From Desulfovibrio desulfuricans DSM 642 (GTDB lineage Bacteria > Desulfobacterota > Desulfovibrionia > Desulfovibrionales > Desulfovibrionaceae), in assembly GCF_000420465.1 (NCBI RefSeq), contig NZ_ATUZ01000018.1, positions 1 to 64,000 on the forward strand: a DNA stretch of 64,000 nt, read 5' to 3'. A program made the translations under genes and the position numbers. How positions within the stretch are numbered: position 1 is the stretch's first letter; each line of letters starts with the position of its first letter. Below are positions 24,992-33,657 of the stretch, piece after piece. The notes beneath the pieces are model-generated. The model saw only the letters and a list, made by a program, of their open reading frames with translations. It ran no database searches and was not told the origin of the DNA.

Positions 24992-26647
24992 ATGCAACAC
25001 ACAGAATTAAATTCCGCCGCGCAGGCGGCTCAAAAATCCACACACTTACGTCGCAATCGCCTTATTTTCACAGGCCTGCTCATTATAACCATCATGTCAT
25101 GGTTCTGCGCCATGACGCCGTGGGTCAGCGATGATCATGCCTTTTCGAGCATTTATCCTGGCTGCACCGGCCTGTGGGACATGCAGGTGCTCGAATACCA
25201 CGAATGGAGTGGAAAATTTATCGGGCATTTCATGTCTCGCGTGCTGCTGCGCGGGCCAGCCTGGCTGCACCCCCTGCTCACTCCAGCCATGTTTCTGCTG
25301 CTCGTTGTCAGCGGCTCGCTGCTGGCCTTGGGCGCACAGTGGCGTGAGCGCCTGAGCGCCTGGCACCTCGCTGTCATGGCCGGGCTTGTATGGATTGCAC
25401 TGCCCGCATTTGGGACAGTTTTTTTCTGGCGCACCGGCACGGGTGATTACGGCTACAGCCTCGTGTGGGGCGTTCTTTTTCTGGTGCCGTACCGCATCTG
25501 GGCCGACAAAGCAGACTTCCGCATGCCGGGCGGCCTGCTTTATGCGCTTGTGGGTGTTCTTGCAGGCTGGAGCAACGAAAATGTCGGCATGCTGGTTCTG
25601 CTTGCAGCTCTGGGCGTGACGCTGTTTCGCTGGCGCACATCTCGCAGCGTACCTGCATGGGCACTCTCGGGCATTGCGGGGGCAGCCTTTGGCTGGGGCA
25701 TGATGATGGCCGCGCCGGGCAATGCCGTGCGCCTCGCAGCCGTGGGCGGCGCGGAAAAAATTCCGCTGCTGTCCCTGCCAGCTTTTCTGCGTTTTTTGGA
25801 ATTCTGGGGCACGCAACAACTTGAAATGCTGCCTTATTTTCTTGCAGCTATGGCGCTTGCATGGCTGTTGCGCCGCCGGGGGCTTTTAAAGCCTGCCGCG
25901 TGGATCCCTCCGGTGATTTTCTTTCTCATGGCCCAGGCCAGCCTTGCAGCATTTATTGCCAGCCCCTCAACACCCTATCGGGCCATGAGCGCCACATTCT
26001 TTTTCACCGCGCTCTGCCCTTTTTCTCTGCTTGCAGTCCTGAACCCCTCAAGCATCAAGGCCAAGGCTCTTTTTATCATATTCTGCACCCTGCTGCTCTC
26101 AAGCGTGCTGATTGAGGCGCGCGTTTTCCTTATGGCGCAGCCGGTCATTGCCACGCACCACCAAAGCACCCTGCGCAGCATAGACTACCCGGAAACAGAC
26201 AAATATTTCTTCCCCGGCTACGACATCCGCGAGGTAAACCTTTTTTCAACGGATTGGCGTGGTCTTGTGCCGTGGAACGAGTCGCACACGTTACGCGTCT
26301 TTGAAGCGCCCGATGCCCTCGCGCTGGTGGCATGCAATATTGCGTTTTTCGACAACCTGCCCCAGGGCAAAGTCCATGTGGCAGCCAGGATACGTACAGC
26401 CACCACTGCAAGCCTGTTGCAACAGGCAGCAAGGGCCTTGTTTGAAAGCCCTGATGAAGGGATCATTTCAGCCCAAACAGTTGCTCTGCGGTATTTTCCC
26501 GCATCCGCCACTGTTACGGACGATGGCAAGGCAGCGGTGTTTATTCCCGGCATCAAATCTGTGGACGACATTGCCTATATCGCTGTAGAACAGCTTAACG
26601 CGCCCCTTGTGTGGCGCAGAGCAAGTGCGTCTCATTCGCAAAACTGA
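24992..26647 (+). CDS. DUF6056-type polytopic membrane protein
   Basis: This protein of about 551 residues has roughly ten membrane helices. Characteristic segments are WVSDDHAF in the first extracytoplasmic loop, FFWRTGTGDYGYSL, GWSNENVG and MMAAPGNAVRL, the pattern of the DUF6056 (GtrC-like) family thought to transfer sugars from a lipid carrier outside the membrane. It is followed 37 bases later by a GtrB-like enzyme that would make such a carrier, which supports the idea. ATG 24992 has CCAGGAC at 9 bases. ATG 24971 is in frame without a ribosome binding site. Confidence 0.65.
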   Translation: MQHTELNSAAQAAQKSTHLRRNRLIFTGLLIITIMSWFCAMTPWVSDDHAFSSIYPGCTGLWDMQVLEYHEWSGKFIGHFMSRVLLRGPAWLHPLLTPAMFLLLVVSGSLLALGAQWRERLSAWHLAVMAGLVWIALPAFGTVFFWRTGTGDYGYSLVWGVLFLVPYRIWADKADFRMPGGLLYALVGVLAGWSNENVGMLVLLAALGVTLFRWRTSRSVPAWALSGIAGAAFGWGMMMAAPGNAVRLAAVGGAEKIPLLSLPAFLRFLEFWGTQQLEMLPYFLAAMALAWLLRRRGLLKPAAWIPPVIFFLMAQASLAAFIASPSTPYRAMSATFFFTALCPFSLLAVLNPSSIKAKALFIIFCTLLLSSVLIEARVFLMAQPVIATHHQSTLRSIDYPETDKYFFPGYDIREVNLFSTDWRGLVPWNESHTLRVFEAPDALALVACNIAFFDNLPQGKVHVAARIRTATTASLLQQAARALFESPDEGIISAQTVALRYFPASATVTDDGKAAVFIPGIKSVDDIAYIAVEQLNAPLVWRRASASHSQN

Positions 26648-26684
26648 TCGCACCCAACGTACTCTCCGCATGGAGGAATAAGCC

Positions 26685-27638
26685 TTGTCCCGCACCGCCC
26701 CATTGTTGGCACTGGTTGTACCCTGCTATAATGAAGAGGAAACCCTGCCCCGCACCCTTGATGCTCTGGCCGGTCTGTTGACCGACCTCAAAAAACAGGG
26801 CCGTGTGCATGCGGAGAGCTTTGCCCTCTATGTGAACGATGGCAGCCGTGACCGCACTTGGGAACTGCTTGAAGAACGACACGCGATCGACCCCTTTTGC
26901 CGGGGTGCAAGCTTTGCCGCCAATGCAGGCCACCAGAACGCCGTATGGGCGGGCATGGTCACGGCGCGCGACATGGGCGTGGACTGCATCATCAGCCTTG
27001 ATGCGGATTTGCAGGACGACATTGCCGCCATCCCCGACATGATCGCCAAGTACATGGAAGGCAACGACATTGTCTACGGCGTGCGCAACGACCGCAGCAC
27101 GGATACGCCTTTCAAGCGGCGCACTGCACACATGTTTTACGGATTCATGCGCTGGCTCAAGGTGCCGCTGATCCCCGATCATGCCGACTACCGCCTTGTG
27201 GCCCGCCCAGTGCTGGAAGCGCTGGACGAAATTCACGAGCATTCACTTTTTCTGCGCGGAATTTTTCCGGCTCTCGGCTTTAAAAGCGCGCAGGTCTTCT
27301 ACATGCGCCAATGCCGCATGGCCGGAGAAAGCAAATATCCTTTCTGGAAGATGGTGTCTTTTGCCTGGAAGGGCATTACGGCATGCAGCGTTGCGCCCCT
27401 GCGCATTGCGGGCCTTATGAGCATGCTCTGCATGCTGGCGGCGCTGGCCTTCAGCGGCGTTTCCCTGCTCAAATACGCGATGGGTGAAACCATTCAGGGC
27501 TGGACATCACTGATTATTGTAGTCTTGCTGCTGGGCTCTGTGCAGCTTTTCTGCATGGCGCTGGTGGGTGAATACCTTGCCAAAGTCTTTACCGAAGTGC
27601 GCCAGAGGCCCCGCTACATCATTGCCAAAAAACTGTAG
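26685..27638 (+). CDS. GtrB-like polyprenyl-phosphate glycosyltransferase
   Basis: This 317-residue GT2 enzyme resembles dolichyl-phosphate mannose synthase and GtrB. It carries ALVVPCYNEEETLPRTLDAL, VNDGSRDRTW, SLDADLQDD (metal-binding DxD region), then a QRPRYI tail after two C-terminal membrane helices (about 240-300). It would load a sugar onto undecaprenyl phosphate at the inner face, for use by the DUF6056 protein before it. Translation starts at TTG 26685 with TGGAGGAA well placed. The sugar and acceptor are unknown. No small GtrA-type flippase was found beside it. Confidence 0.85.
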   Translation: MSRTAPLLALVVPCYNEEETLPRTLDALAGLLTDLKKQGRVHAESFALYVNDGSRDRTWELLEERHAIDPFCRGASFAANAGHQNAVWAGMVTARDMGVDCIISLDADLQDDIAAIPDMIAKYMEGNDIVYGVRNDRSTDTPFKRRTAHMFYGFMRWLKVPLIPDHADYRLVARPVLEALDEIHEHSLFLRGIFPALGFKSAQVFYMRQCRMAGESKYPFWKMVSFAWKGITACSVAPLRIAGLMSMLCMLAALAFSGVSLLKYAMGETIQGWTSLIIVVLLLGSVQLFCMALVGEYLAKVFTEVRQRPRYIIAKKL

Positions 27639-27779
27639 ACGCAAGCTGTAACGGAATACGCGCGGCACCTCCCGCAAGAGCCTTGAGGAAGCTGCCTGGC
27701 CTTCGGCGCGAAACTGCGTTGCCGGACTGCCACGAGCACTCTGGCAAGGCAACATCTGCAACAAGCCCACATCTAGTAT

Positions 27780-27816
27780 AAAAACAGCCCAATGCTGATG
27801 CATTGGGCTGTTTTTA
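27780..27816. terminator. Bidirectional terminator
   Basis: AAAAACAGCCCAATGC pairs with GCATTGGGCTGTTTTT around a 4-base loop. It separates the converging gtrB-like gene and flavoprotein gene. Confidence 0.9.
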
Positions 27817-27839
27817 TTTCCGCATAGCCAATAGCCGCG

Positions 27840-28307
27840 TCAGGAATAATACTTGCCAGTGATTTCCTGAATCTTAATCTCAACCACTGCCGTCATTTTA
27901 AGCATATTTTCAGGGTAAGCCGCACCTGCGTGCTGGGGCGTGTGCTTGCCCACAATGGCGTCAAGGGCGGCGATTTTTACGGCCCGGTCATTCACTACAG
28001 CGGCGTTACCTGTAATGATCACGCTCTGATAGGCGGTATTGGTGTCGCAGGGGACATCTGCCTGAATAAATGAATGCTGCCCTTCAACTTCAAAGCAGAC
28101 CCTGGAGTCGGCGCGTAGATTTTTCAGCTTTTGCCCCGCTGCCAACCCGTGAAAGTAGATATGCCCGTTCATAAACACAAAATGTACTGGTGTTACGTAA
28201 GGGAAACCATTTTCGCCCAGAGTGCCCAGATGCCCAACCTGAACAGAGCCCAACAGGGAATCTATCTGTTCAGTGGTCAAGGGGTGTTCTTTCATACGTG
28301 CCTGCAT
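27840..28307 (-). CDS. Pyridoxamine 5'-phosphate oxidase-like flavoprotein
   Basis: This 155-residue split-barrel flavoprotein of the PNPOx/Nim type has GHLGTLGENGFPYVTPVHFV, then YFHGLAAGQKLKNLR and CFEVEG, the usual FMN-phosphate-contact segments. Members bind FMN, F420 or heme and include nitroimidazole-resistance proteins. The substrate cannot be told from the sequence. ATG 28307 follows CTTGGAGGAACC, a clear ribosome binding site. The frame is open further upstream without one. Monocistronic. Confidence 0.8.
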   Translation of the reverse strand: MQARMKEHPLTTEQIDSLLGSVQVGHLGTLGENGFPYVTPVHFVFMNGHIYFHGLAAGQKLKNLRADSRVCFEVEGQHSFIQADVPCDTNTAYQSVIITGNAAVVNDRAVKIAALDAIVGKHTPQHAGAAYPENMLKMTAVVEIKIQEITGKYYS

Positions 28308-28588
28308 GGTTCCTCCAAGGTAAACAGATACAGAAAGCGCAGTGTGAGAGACCTTGCCTGCATCGTGCTGCGAGTGCTGGAAATATGCACTTGCTCGGTG
28401 CAGAATCAAAAAACTTTTCGCTCACTCACTCTCTCCAATGAATCACTATATTTCAGTTCTGTTGCCTTTCAAAGTGAAATACTGCGCACCGGGCAAGTAT
28501 ATTTATTCACGTACAGGATTATCACAGGCAAAATCATGAAGGTGCGCGGCTTGCATAATACGCATCGGGCTGTCGCGCTGCCTCAGAG

Positions 28589-30112
28589 CTACACGCCGTA
28601 TTCCCGCAGCTTCCGCCACAGGGATGATCGGCTGATGCCCAGCATGTCGGCGGCCAGAGTACGGTTGTCGCCCGCCAGTTCAAGTGCGTGCAGGATGTGC
28701 TGCTTTTCCATTTCGGCAAGCGGAACAAGCGGCGTTGCTGCCTGCGGGCAAGCAGAGGGTGCAGCGGCGGCATCCTCCTGCCGGACGGCGGCAGAAGAAG
28801 AATCGGGATTGCGGACGGACAGGTGAGCGGCAACCTCGGAGACTTCCGGAGGCAAATGCGCCAGCCCGATGCTGCCGCCCGGCGGGCAAAACACCGCCGC
28901 CCGCTCAAGAATATTGGCAAGTTCGCGCACATTGCCGGGGAAGGGATACTGCCGCAGCGCATCAAGGGCGTCATCTTCAATATCCAGCGGCACGGCCCCG
29001 CCCTGCTCCGCCAGCCGTGCGAGAAAAAACCGCGCCAGCAGGGGAATGTCCTCAGCTCTGCTGCGCAGGGGCGGCAGTTCCTGCGTTACCACGGCCACGC
29101 GGTAATACAGATCGCGCCGGAAGCGCCCGGCCTCCACCTCTTCCTTGAGGTTGCGGTTGGTGGCGGCGATAATGCGCACGTCCACGGGTATGTCTACAGT
29201 GCCCCCCACACGGCGCAGATTCTGCTCCTGCAGGACGCGCAGCAGCTTGACCTGCATGCCCGGTGGCATTTCACCCATCTCGTCCAGAAACAGCGTGCCG
29301 CCACTGGCAGCTTCAAACAGACCTTCCTTGCGCCGTACCGCGCCTGAAAACGCCCCCTGCTCATGTCCGAAAAGCTCGCTTTCTAGCAATTCCGGCGAGA
29401 GCGCGCCGCAGTTGATCGCCAGAAAGCGCCGACGCGCCCGCTGGCTCTGGGCATGCATGGTGCGGGCAGCCAACTCCTTGCCGGTACCTGTTTCACCTTG
29501 CAGCAGCACGGCCACATCCGTGGGGGCCAGACGCATGAGCGCCTGCCGCAGGCCACACATGGCCGGCGACATGCCAACCATTTCCGGCACGGAGCCGCTT
29601 GCCTCAAGCTGAGCCCGCATCTGGGCGACCTGTTGCCGCAGACGACGTTTTTCCAGCGCCCGCGCCACCAGCATGCGCGCTTCTTCCAGCGAATAGGGCT
29701 TTGCCAGATAATGAAAAGCCCCCAGCCGCATGGCCTCCACGGCGCTTTCAATCATGGGGTAGCCCGTGACCATGATGACTTCCACATCCGGTTTGCTGGA
29801 GCGTACCGCCTTGAGCACTTCCATGCCGTTCATGCCCGCCATGGCGATATCGGTAATGACCACGTCAAAATCCTGCTCGGCCAGCAGTTTCAGGCCTTCT
29901 TCGCCACTGCCCGCCTGAGCCGATTCGTGCCCGCCGCGCTCCAGGGCGCGCGCGAGGTTGGCCCGGGCCATCCGCTCATCGTCAATGATCAGCAAACGGC
30001 CACCGCCGCCAGCCCGTTGCGCGGCGTCAAGCCCGTGCCCGCTGTGCCGAGGCTCGCCGGGGGTAGCCGGTGCAGGTGATTGTTCCGAAAGCCGGAACCG
30101 TTCCGTAGTCAT
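28589..30112 (-). CDS. Sigma-54-dependent response regulator (NtrC family)
   Basis: This 507-residue protein has a receiver domain (about 39-155) with phospho-acceptor D88 in VVITDIAMAGMNG and Lys in LAKPY. An AAA+ domain follows, with Walker A GETGTGKE (206-213), loop 1 GAFSGA (253-258) and Walker B TLFLDEMG (273-280). A C-terminal Fis-type helix-turn-helix (AADMLGISRSSLWRKLRE) ends it. Loop 1 normally reads GAFTGA. Serine replaces threonine here, a conservative but uncommon change at the sigma-54 contact. It is coupled to the kinase gene by an ATGA overlap. The likely target is the divergent operon at 31840, which has a -24/-12 promoter. Confidence 0.92.
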   Translation of the reverse strand: MTTERFRLSEQSPAPATPGEPRHSGHGLDAAQRAGGGGRLLIIDDERMARANLARALERGGHESAQAGSGEEGLKLLAEQDFDVVITDIAMAGMNGMEVLKAVRSSKPDVEVIMVTGYPMIESAVEAMRLGAFHYLAKPYSLEEARMLVARALEKRRLRQQVAQMRAQLEASGSVPEMVGMSPAMCGLRQALMRLAPTDVAVLLQGETGTGKELAARTMHAQSQRARRRFLAINCGALSPELLESELFGHEQGAFSGAVRRKEGLFEAASGGTLFLDEMGEMPPGMQVKLLRVLQEQNLRRVGGTVDIPVDVRIIAATNRNLKEEVEAGRFRRDLYYRVAVVTQELPPLRSRAEDIPLLARFFLARLAEQGGAVPLDIEDDALDALRQYPFPGNVRELANILERAAVFCPPGGSIGLAHLPPEVSEVAAHLSVRNPDSSSAAVRQEDAAAAPSACPQAATPLVPLAEMEKQHILHALELAGDNRTLAADMLGISRSSLWRKLREYGV

Positions 30113-31581
30113 GCCGCTGCTCCTGAACCGTTTGCTTCATGCCGTTCCGTAAGGGGCAGCCGCACGGTAAAACAGGCCCCTTGCCCCGGTTGGCTCTGTA
30201 CTTCAAGCGTTCCATCATGCTTGCCCACAATGCCAAAGGCTATGGACAGCCCAAGCCCCGTCCCCTCGCCCACGGGCTTGAGGCTGAAAAAGGGATCAAA
30301 CACCCGGCCAAGGTTCTCGGGTTCAATACCCTTGCCGGAGTCGCGCACTCGCAGCTCCGCCATACCCGCCGGTTCGTCCACAGAGGCGGTGATATTCACT
30401 TCGCCCCTGCCGTTCATGGCCTGAGCCGCGTTGAGCAGCAGGTTGATCAGCACCTCCTGCATGCGCTGGGCGTCCACGGGCAGTTGCAGCCCTTCTGGCA
30501 CGTCCACCGTTATGCGCACCGCAGCGCCCATGTCGTGCCGCACCAGTGCAACTGCCCTGCGCACAAGGCCGGACAGATCATGCAGGGCAACAGTAAAGGG
30601 CCGGTCACGCGCAAAATCCAGCAGCCCGCGCACAATATCGCGGGCGCGAACAACCTCGGCCTGGATTTCATCCAGCTGCGCCGTCACGTCTTCCGCCGTG
30701 GGCATGGGGCGCAGCCCCTGCCGGGCATCGTTGACATCCTCGCCGAGCAGCTGACAGCCAACGGAAATATTATTGAGGGGATTATTCAGCTGGTGGGCCA
30801 CGCCGGAGGTCAGCACACCAAGAGAAGCCAGCTTCTTTTCCTGCAACAGAAGGGCGTGGCGCTTTTCCAGCTCCGCCGCCATGCCGTCAAGCGTCTGGAG
30901 GACATGGCGCGCTTCTTCTTCAAGCTGCGGCGGGGGCGATGGCAGGGGCATGCCCGCGCCAACGCTGCGCGCGGCGCTTTCAATGGCCCCAAGGGCGCGC
31001 ATGATGTGCCTGCCGATAAGCCATGCAAAAGCCATCCCGCAGGCCAGCAGGGCCGCAATGGCCCCCAGCATCTGGGTGCGCAGATCCCCCACGGCGGTAA
31101 AAATGCCCTGACGCATGCGGCGCACCGCCGAATCAGCCAGCTCGCTCAGGCGCTGCCCCTGATCGGTGAGCGCGGCGCCGTCTGTGGGCTGATCCTCCAG
31201 CAGGGCCTCATAGGTGCCGATGCCTTCCAGCAGCAGGTCGAGATTATGGTGCGCGCCGTCGCCCACCCGGCGGCCCATGGCGGCGTTATAATCCTGCCCC
31301 ACGGATGTGGCCCGCTCCCGCGCCAGTTCCACAAAACTGCGCAGGGCAAGCAGGTCGCCCTTTCTGCCGGGAAAAAGTTGCAGGTTTTTTTCGTACCTGC
31401 GCATCTCGAGCACATCGCTGCGCAGGTCGTCCACCATGTCGATCAGGCGGGCCGCCCTGTCGATGCGCCCCAGATCATAACAGGCAATGCCGCCCAAAAG
31501 CAGCAGCATGACCAGAAAAAGGCCCGTGCCCACGGCAATCTTGCCGCGAATGGTATGCCAGACAGAAAAATGCGGAAGCAT
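30109..31581 (-). CDS. Membrane sensor histidine kinase
   Basis: This 490-residue kinase has TM1 about 14-33 and a periplasmic four-helix-type sensor (34-165) with no recognised ligand motif. TM2 is about 170-192, followed by a HAMP-like segment and a HisKA dimerisation helix with H263 in LTSGVAHQLNNPLNN. The HATPase domain includes DSGKGIEPENLGRVFDPF and GTGLGLSI. The gene comes first in the two-gene operon with the sigma-54 activator. It faces the TauE/SafE operon, so the pair may sense a sulfur oxyanion or sulfonate-related signal. That is inferred from context only. Confidence 0.9.
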   Translation of the reverse strand: MLPHFSVWHTIRGKIAVGTGLFLVMLLLLGGIACYDLGRIDRAARLIDMVDDLRSDVLEMRRYEKNLQLFPGRKGDLLALRSFVELARERATSVGQDYNAAMGRRVGDGAHHNLDLLLEGIGTYEALLEDQPTDGAALTDQGQRLSELADSAVRRMRQGIFTAVGDLRTQMLGAIAALLACGMAFAWLIGRHIMRALGAIESAARSVGAGMPLPSPPPQLEEEARHVLQTLDGMAAELEKRHALLLQEKKLASLGVLTSGVAHQLNNPLNNISVGCQLLGEDVNDARQGLRPMPTAEDVTAQLDEIQAEVVRARDIVRGLLDFARDRPFTVALHDLSGLVRRAVALVRHDMGAAVRITVDVPEGLQLPVDAQRMQEVLINLLLNAAQAMNGRGEVNITASVDEPAGMAELRVRDSGKGIEPENLGRVFDPFFSLKPVGEGTGLGLSIAFGIVGKHDGTLEVQSQPGQGACFTVRLPLTERHEANGSGAAA

Positions 31582-31711
31582 GCCTCACCCCCGCAGGCGC
31601 AAGAGTTACACCTGCGCCCGACGCTGTTTCAATTTGCAACAGCGTATAAAAATAAAACAAAGCTGACAAGCCTTGGCCTGCAACAAGTTGCGGCCTTTGC
31701 CCGCCTGAGCA

Positions 31712-31788
31712 TGTCAGAATGAAACAGTAACGGGGCAGCATGCCACACAGTGCGTAACAAATAAATTAATATAAATTCAGCATGTTAC
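31712..31788. promoter_or_regulatory. Possible activator-binding sites upstream of the sigma-54 promoter
   Basis: TGTCAGAATGAAACA at 31712-31726 is an imperfect TGT-N9-ACA palindrome. GTAACA (31754-31759) and TGTTAC (31783-31788) form a second, wide-spaced inverted pair. Both lie 15-90 bases above the -24 element, partly where an NtrC-family activator would bind. Low confidence. Confidence 0.3.
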
Positions 31789-31801
31789 AGATTGAACTTT
31801 T

Positions 31802-31817
31802 TGGCACAATAGTTGTA
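31802..31817 (+). promoter_or_regulatory. Sigma-54 (-24/-12) promoter
   Basis: TGGCAC-AATAG-TTGTA matches the consensus TGGCAC-N5-TTGCW with the correct spacing. Only the C of the -12 GC is T. The predicted start is near 31828, leaving a short leader with AGGAGG right before ATG 31840. The neighbouring divergent operon encodes a sigma-54 activator. Confidence 0.75.
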
Positions 31818-31839
31818 GTCACAAGCGCAGGAGGCCGAC

Positions 31840-32253
31840 ATGAACACCCTGCAAAAAACGATGGAAAACTGGTTTACCGCTGTGGCATATGCCGATGCCG
31901 GGCAATCCGGCTGGACAGACGATTTGTGGACTCTGAACGGCAAGCGCGAAAGCGCGGCGTTGAAGCAGACCCTGCTGTACGGCGCGGGCAGCATTGTCAT
32001 TTACGCGCTGGCTTTTGCCAATGCCGATGCCTTTGCCGCCCTGTGCGCCAAGGGTGGCCTGTGGACTGCCCTGCCCATCGCCTCGGTGCTGCTGCTCTCT
32101 TACGTGCACGGTCACTTTGCCGGAGCACTCTGGGAACTGTGCGGCATTACCGGCGTGCAAAAGAAGAGCGCGCAAACCACTGCAAGGGCTGCGACCCGTC
32201 AGAGCGCCGCACCTGCCCCCCGGCTGGGCAACACTGCCGTGGTTCACGGCTAA
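31840..32253 (+). CDS. Small membrane protein upstream of TauE/SafE exporter
   Basis: This 137-residue protein has two predicted membrane helices (about 42-62 and 74-93) and a Thr/Ala/Pro-rich C-terminal tail after residue 108. No domain is recognised. The start is clear (GCAGGAGGCCGAC before ATG). It is the first gene of the sigma-54-promoted unit, 122 bases before the TauE-like exporter, so a role with that exporter is likely but unproven. Confidence 0.65.
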   Translation: MNTLQKTMENWFTAVAYADAGQSGWTDDLWTLNGKRESAALKQTLLYGAGSIVIYALAFANADAFAALCAKGGLWTALPIASVLLLSYVHGHFAGALWELCGITGVQKKSAQTTARAATRQSAAPAPRLGNTAVVHG

Positions 32254-32375
32254 CCGAGTTTTCTTCACAAGTCCGGGCTACGCCGCCCGGCTCAAATTTT
32301 TTGTTCAGCAGCGGCATGTCTGGCCTTGCGCCAGCGCATAACAGTACGCCAGGCAGCCTGCCAGCCGGAGGTAAC

Positions 32376-33446
32376 ATGGATCTGCTCAGTCTTGACCCGT
32401 CCCAGTTTATCACACTCACGCCCGTTTCCGTGGCCTTTCTGCTGGCCGTGGGATTTGTGGGCGGGCTTGTAAGCGGTTTTATCGGTTCCGGCGGGGCCTT
32501 TATTCTCACGCCGGGCATGATGGGCCTGGGTGTGCCCGGTGCCGTGGCTGTTGCCAGCAACATGTGCCACAAGTTCCCCAAGGCCATGGTGGGCGCCATC
32601 AAGCGCTACCGCTTCGGTCAGGTGGATGTAAAACTGGGTCTGGTTATCGCTGCAACCGCTGGCATAGGCGTACAGGTTGGCATCCGCATTCAGCGTTTTA
32701 TTCTGGAAAAATGGGGCCAGGCCGGGTCTGATCTTTACGTCAGCGTTTCCTTTGTGGTGGTTCTCGTTGTGGTGGGCAGCTACATTCTCAAGGATGCCCT
32801 GCACTCAAGCCATTCCGGCAAGGAGGATGACGAAAGCACGCCGCCCCTTGCCCAAAAGTTGCAGGCTATCAACCTGCCCCCCATGATGTCCTTTCCCAAA
32901 TCCGGCTTGCGTATTTCGCTGTGGTTTACCCTGCCCGTGGGCATAGCCACAGGTATGCTGGCTGCCACCATTGCCGTGGGCGGATTCGTGGGCGTGCCGG
33001 GGCTTATCTATGTGATCGGCGTACCCGGACTCATTGCATCCGGCACGGAACTTGTCACAGCCTTTGTCATGGGCCTGTGCGGCTCGGTCAACTGGGCCAT
33101 GCACGGCATGATAGACATCCGCCTCGTCTTTATCATCCTGGCGGGCTCCCTGCTTGGCGTGCAGCTTGGGGCCATCGGCACCACCTACGTCAAACCCATC
33201 ATGATCAAGTACGTCATGGCCGCCATCATGCTTATTGTTGCCGCAAGCCGCATTGTCGCCCTGCCGGGCTACCTCAGCGCGCTGGGGCTTATCCAGATGG
33301 GCCCGGGGATTCTCTATCTGCTCAAGGTCGTGAGCTTCATAACCATGTGCGCCGGATTGCTCGTTGGCGCGGGCATGATCCTTGGCGGCATGTGGCGCGG
33401 GCAAAAACGCAACCGCAAGGAAGCGGCGCTGGGCAGCGCGGTCTGA
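32376..33446 (+). CDS. Sulfite exporter TauE/SafE family protein
   Basis: This 356-residue membrane protein has eight or nine helices and two related halves: GFVGGLVSGFIGSGGAFILTP near the start and ATIAVGGFVGVPGLIYVIG in the middle, the family's glycine-rich repeats. TauE/SafE proteins export sulfite, sulfoacetate or other organosulfur anions. A charged cytoplasmic loop (about 145-170) divides the halves. ATG 32376 follows CCGGAGGTAAC. The frame is open far upstream, but that part has unlike composition and no start signal. Regulation by the adjacent two-component system through sigma-54 is a reasonable inference. Confidence 0.85.
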   Translation: MDLLSLDPSQFITLTPVSVAFLLAVGFVGGLVSGFIGSGGAFILTPGMMGLGVPGAVAVASNMCHKFPKAMVGAIKRYRFGQVDVKLGLVIAATAGIGVQVGIRIQRFILEKWGQAGSDLYVSVSFVVVLVVVGSYILKDALHSSHSGKEDDESTPPLAQKLQAINLPPMMSFPKSGLRISLWFTLPVGIATGMLAATIAVGGFVGVPGLIYVIGVPGLIASGTELVTAFVMGLCGSVNWAMHGMIDIRLVFIILAGSLLGVQLGAIGTTYVKPIMIKYVMAAIMLIVAASRIVALPGYLSALGLIQMGPGILYLLKVVSFITMCAGLLVGAGMILGGMWRGQKRNRKEAALGSAV

Positions 33447-33498
33447 AGCATCTCTCATAAACAAACCCCAATAACATCTTCTCCTCAAACCCTATAGC

Positions 33499-33537
33499 AA
33501 AAGGGGGGTGCATTGCGTCTGCACCCCCCTTTTATTT
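33499..33537 (+). terminator. Intrinsic terminator
   Basis: AAAAGGGGGGTGCA pairs with TGCACCCCCCTTTT (7-base loop), followed by ATTTTTC. It closes the TauE/SafE unit. Confidence 0.9.
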
Positions 33538-33657
33538 TTCTGTCAAAGGCAGTGCGCGGACAGTTAGACCCATTGCCTATTTCCTGATTTTCTGTATGGT
33601 TTCAAAATTACCATCATACCTTGTCAGCTTTTCTGCCATCCCTTCGCAGGAGGAGCC

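Noticed and set aside
29453..30079. 208-codon plus-strand ORF and similar long frames opposite the sigma-54 regulator and histidine kinase
   Set aside because: They are antisense shadows of strongly supported genes, caused by GC-rich codon bias.
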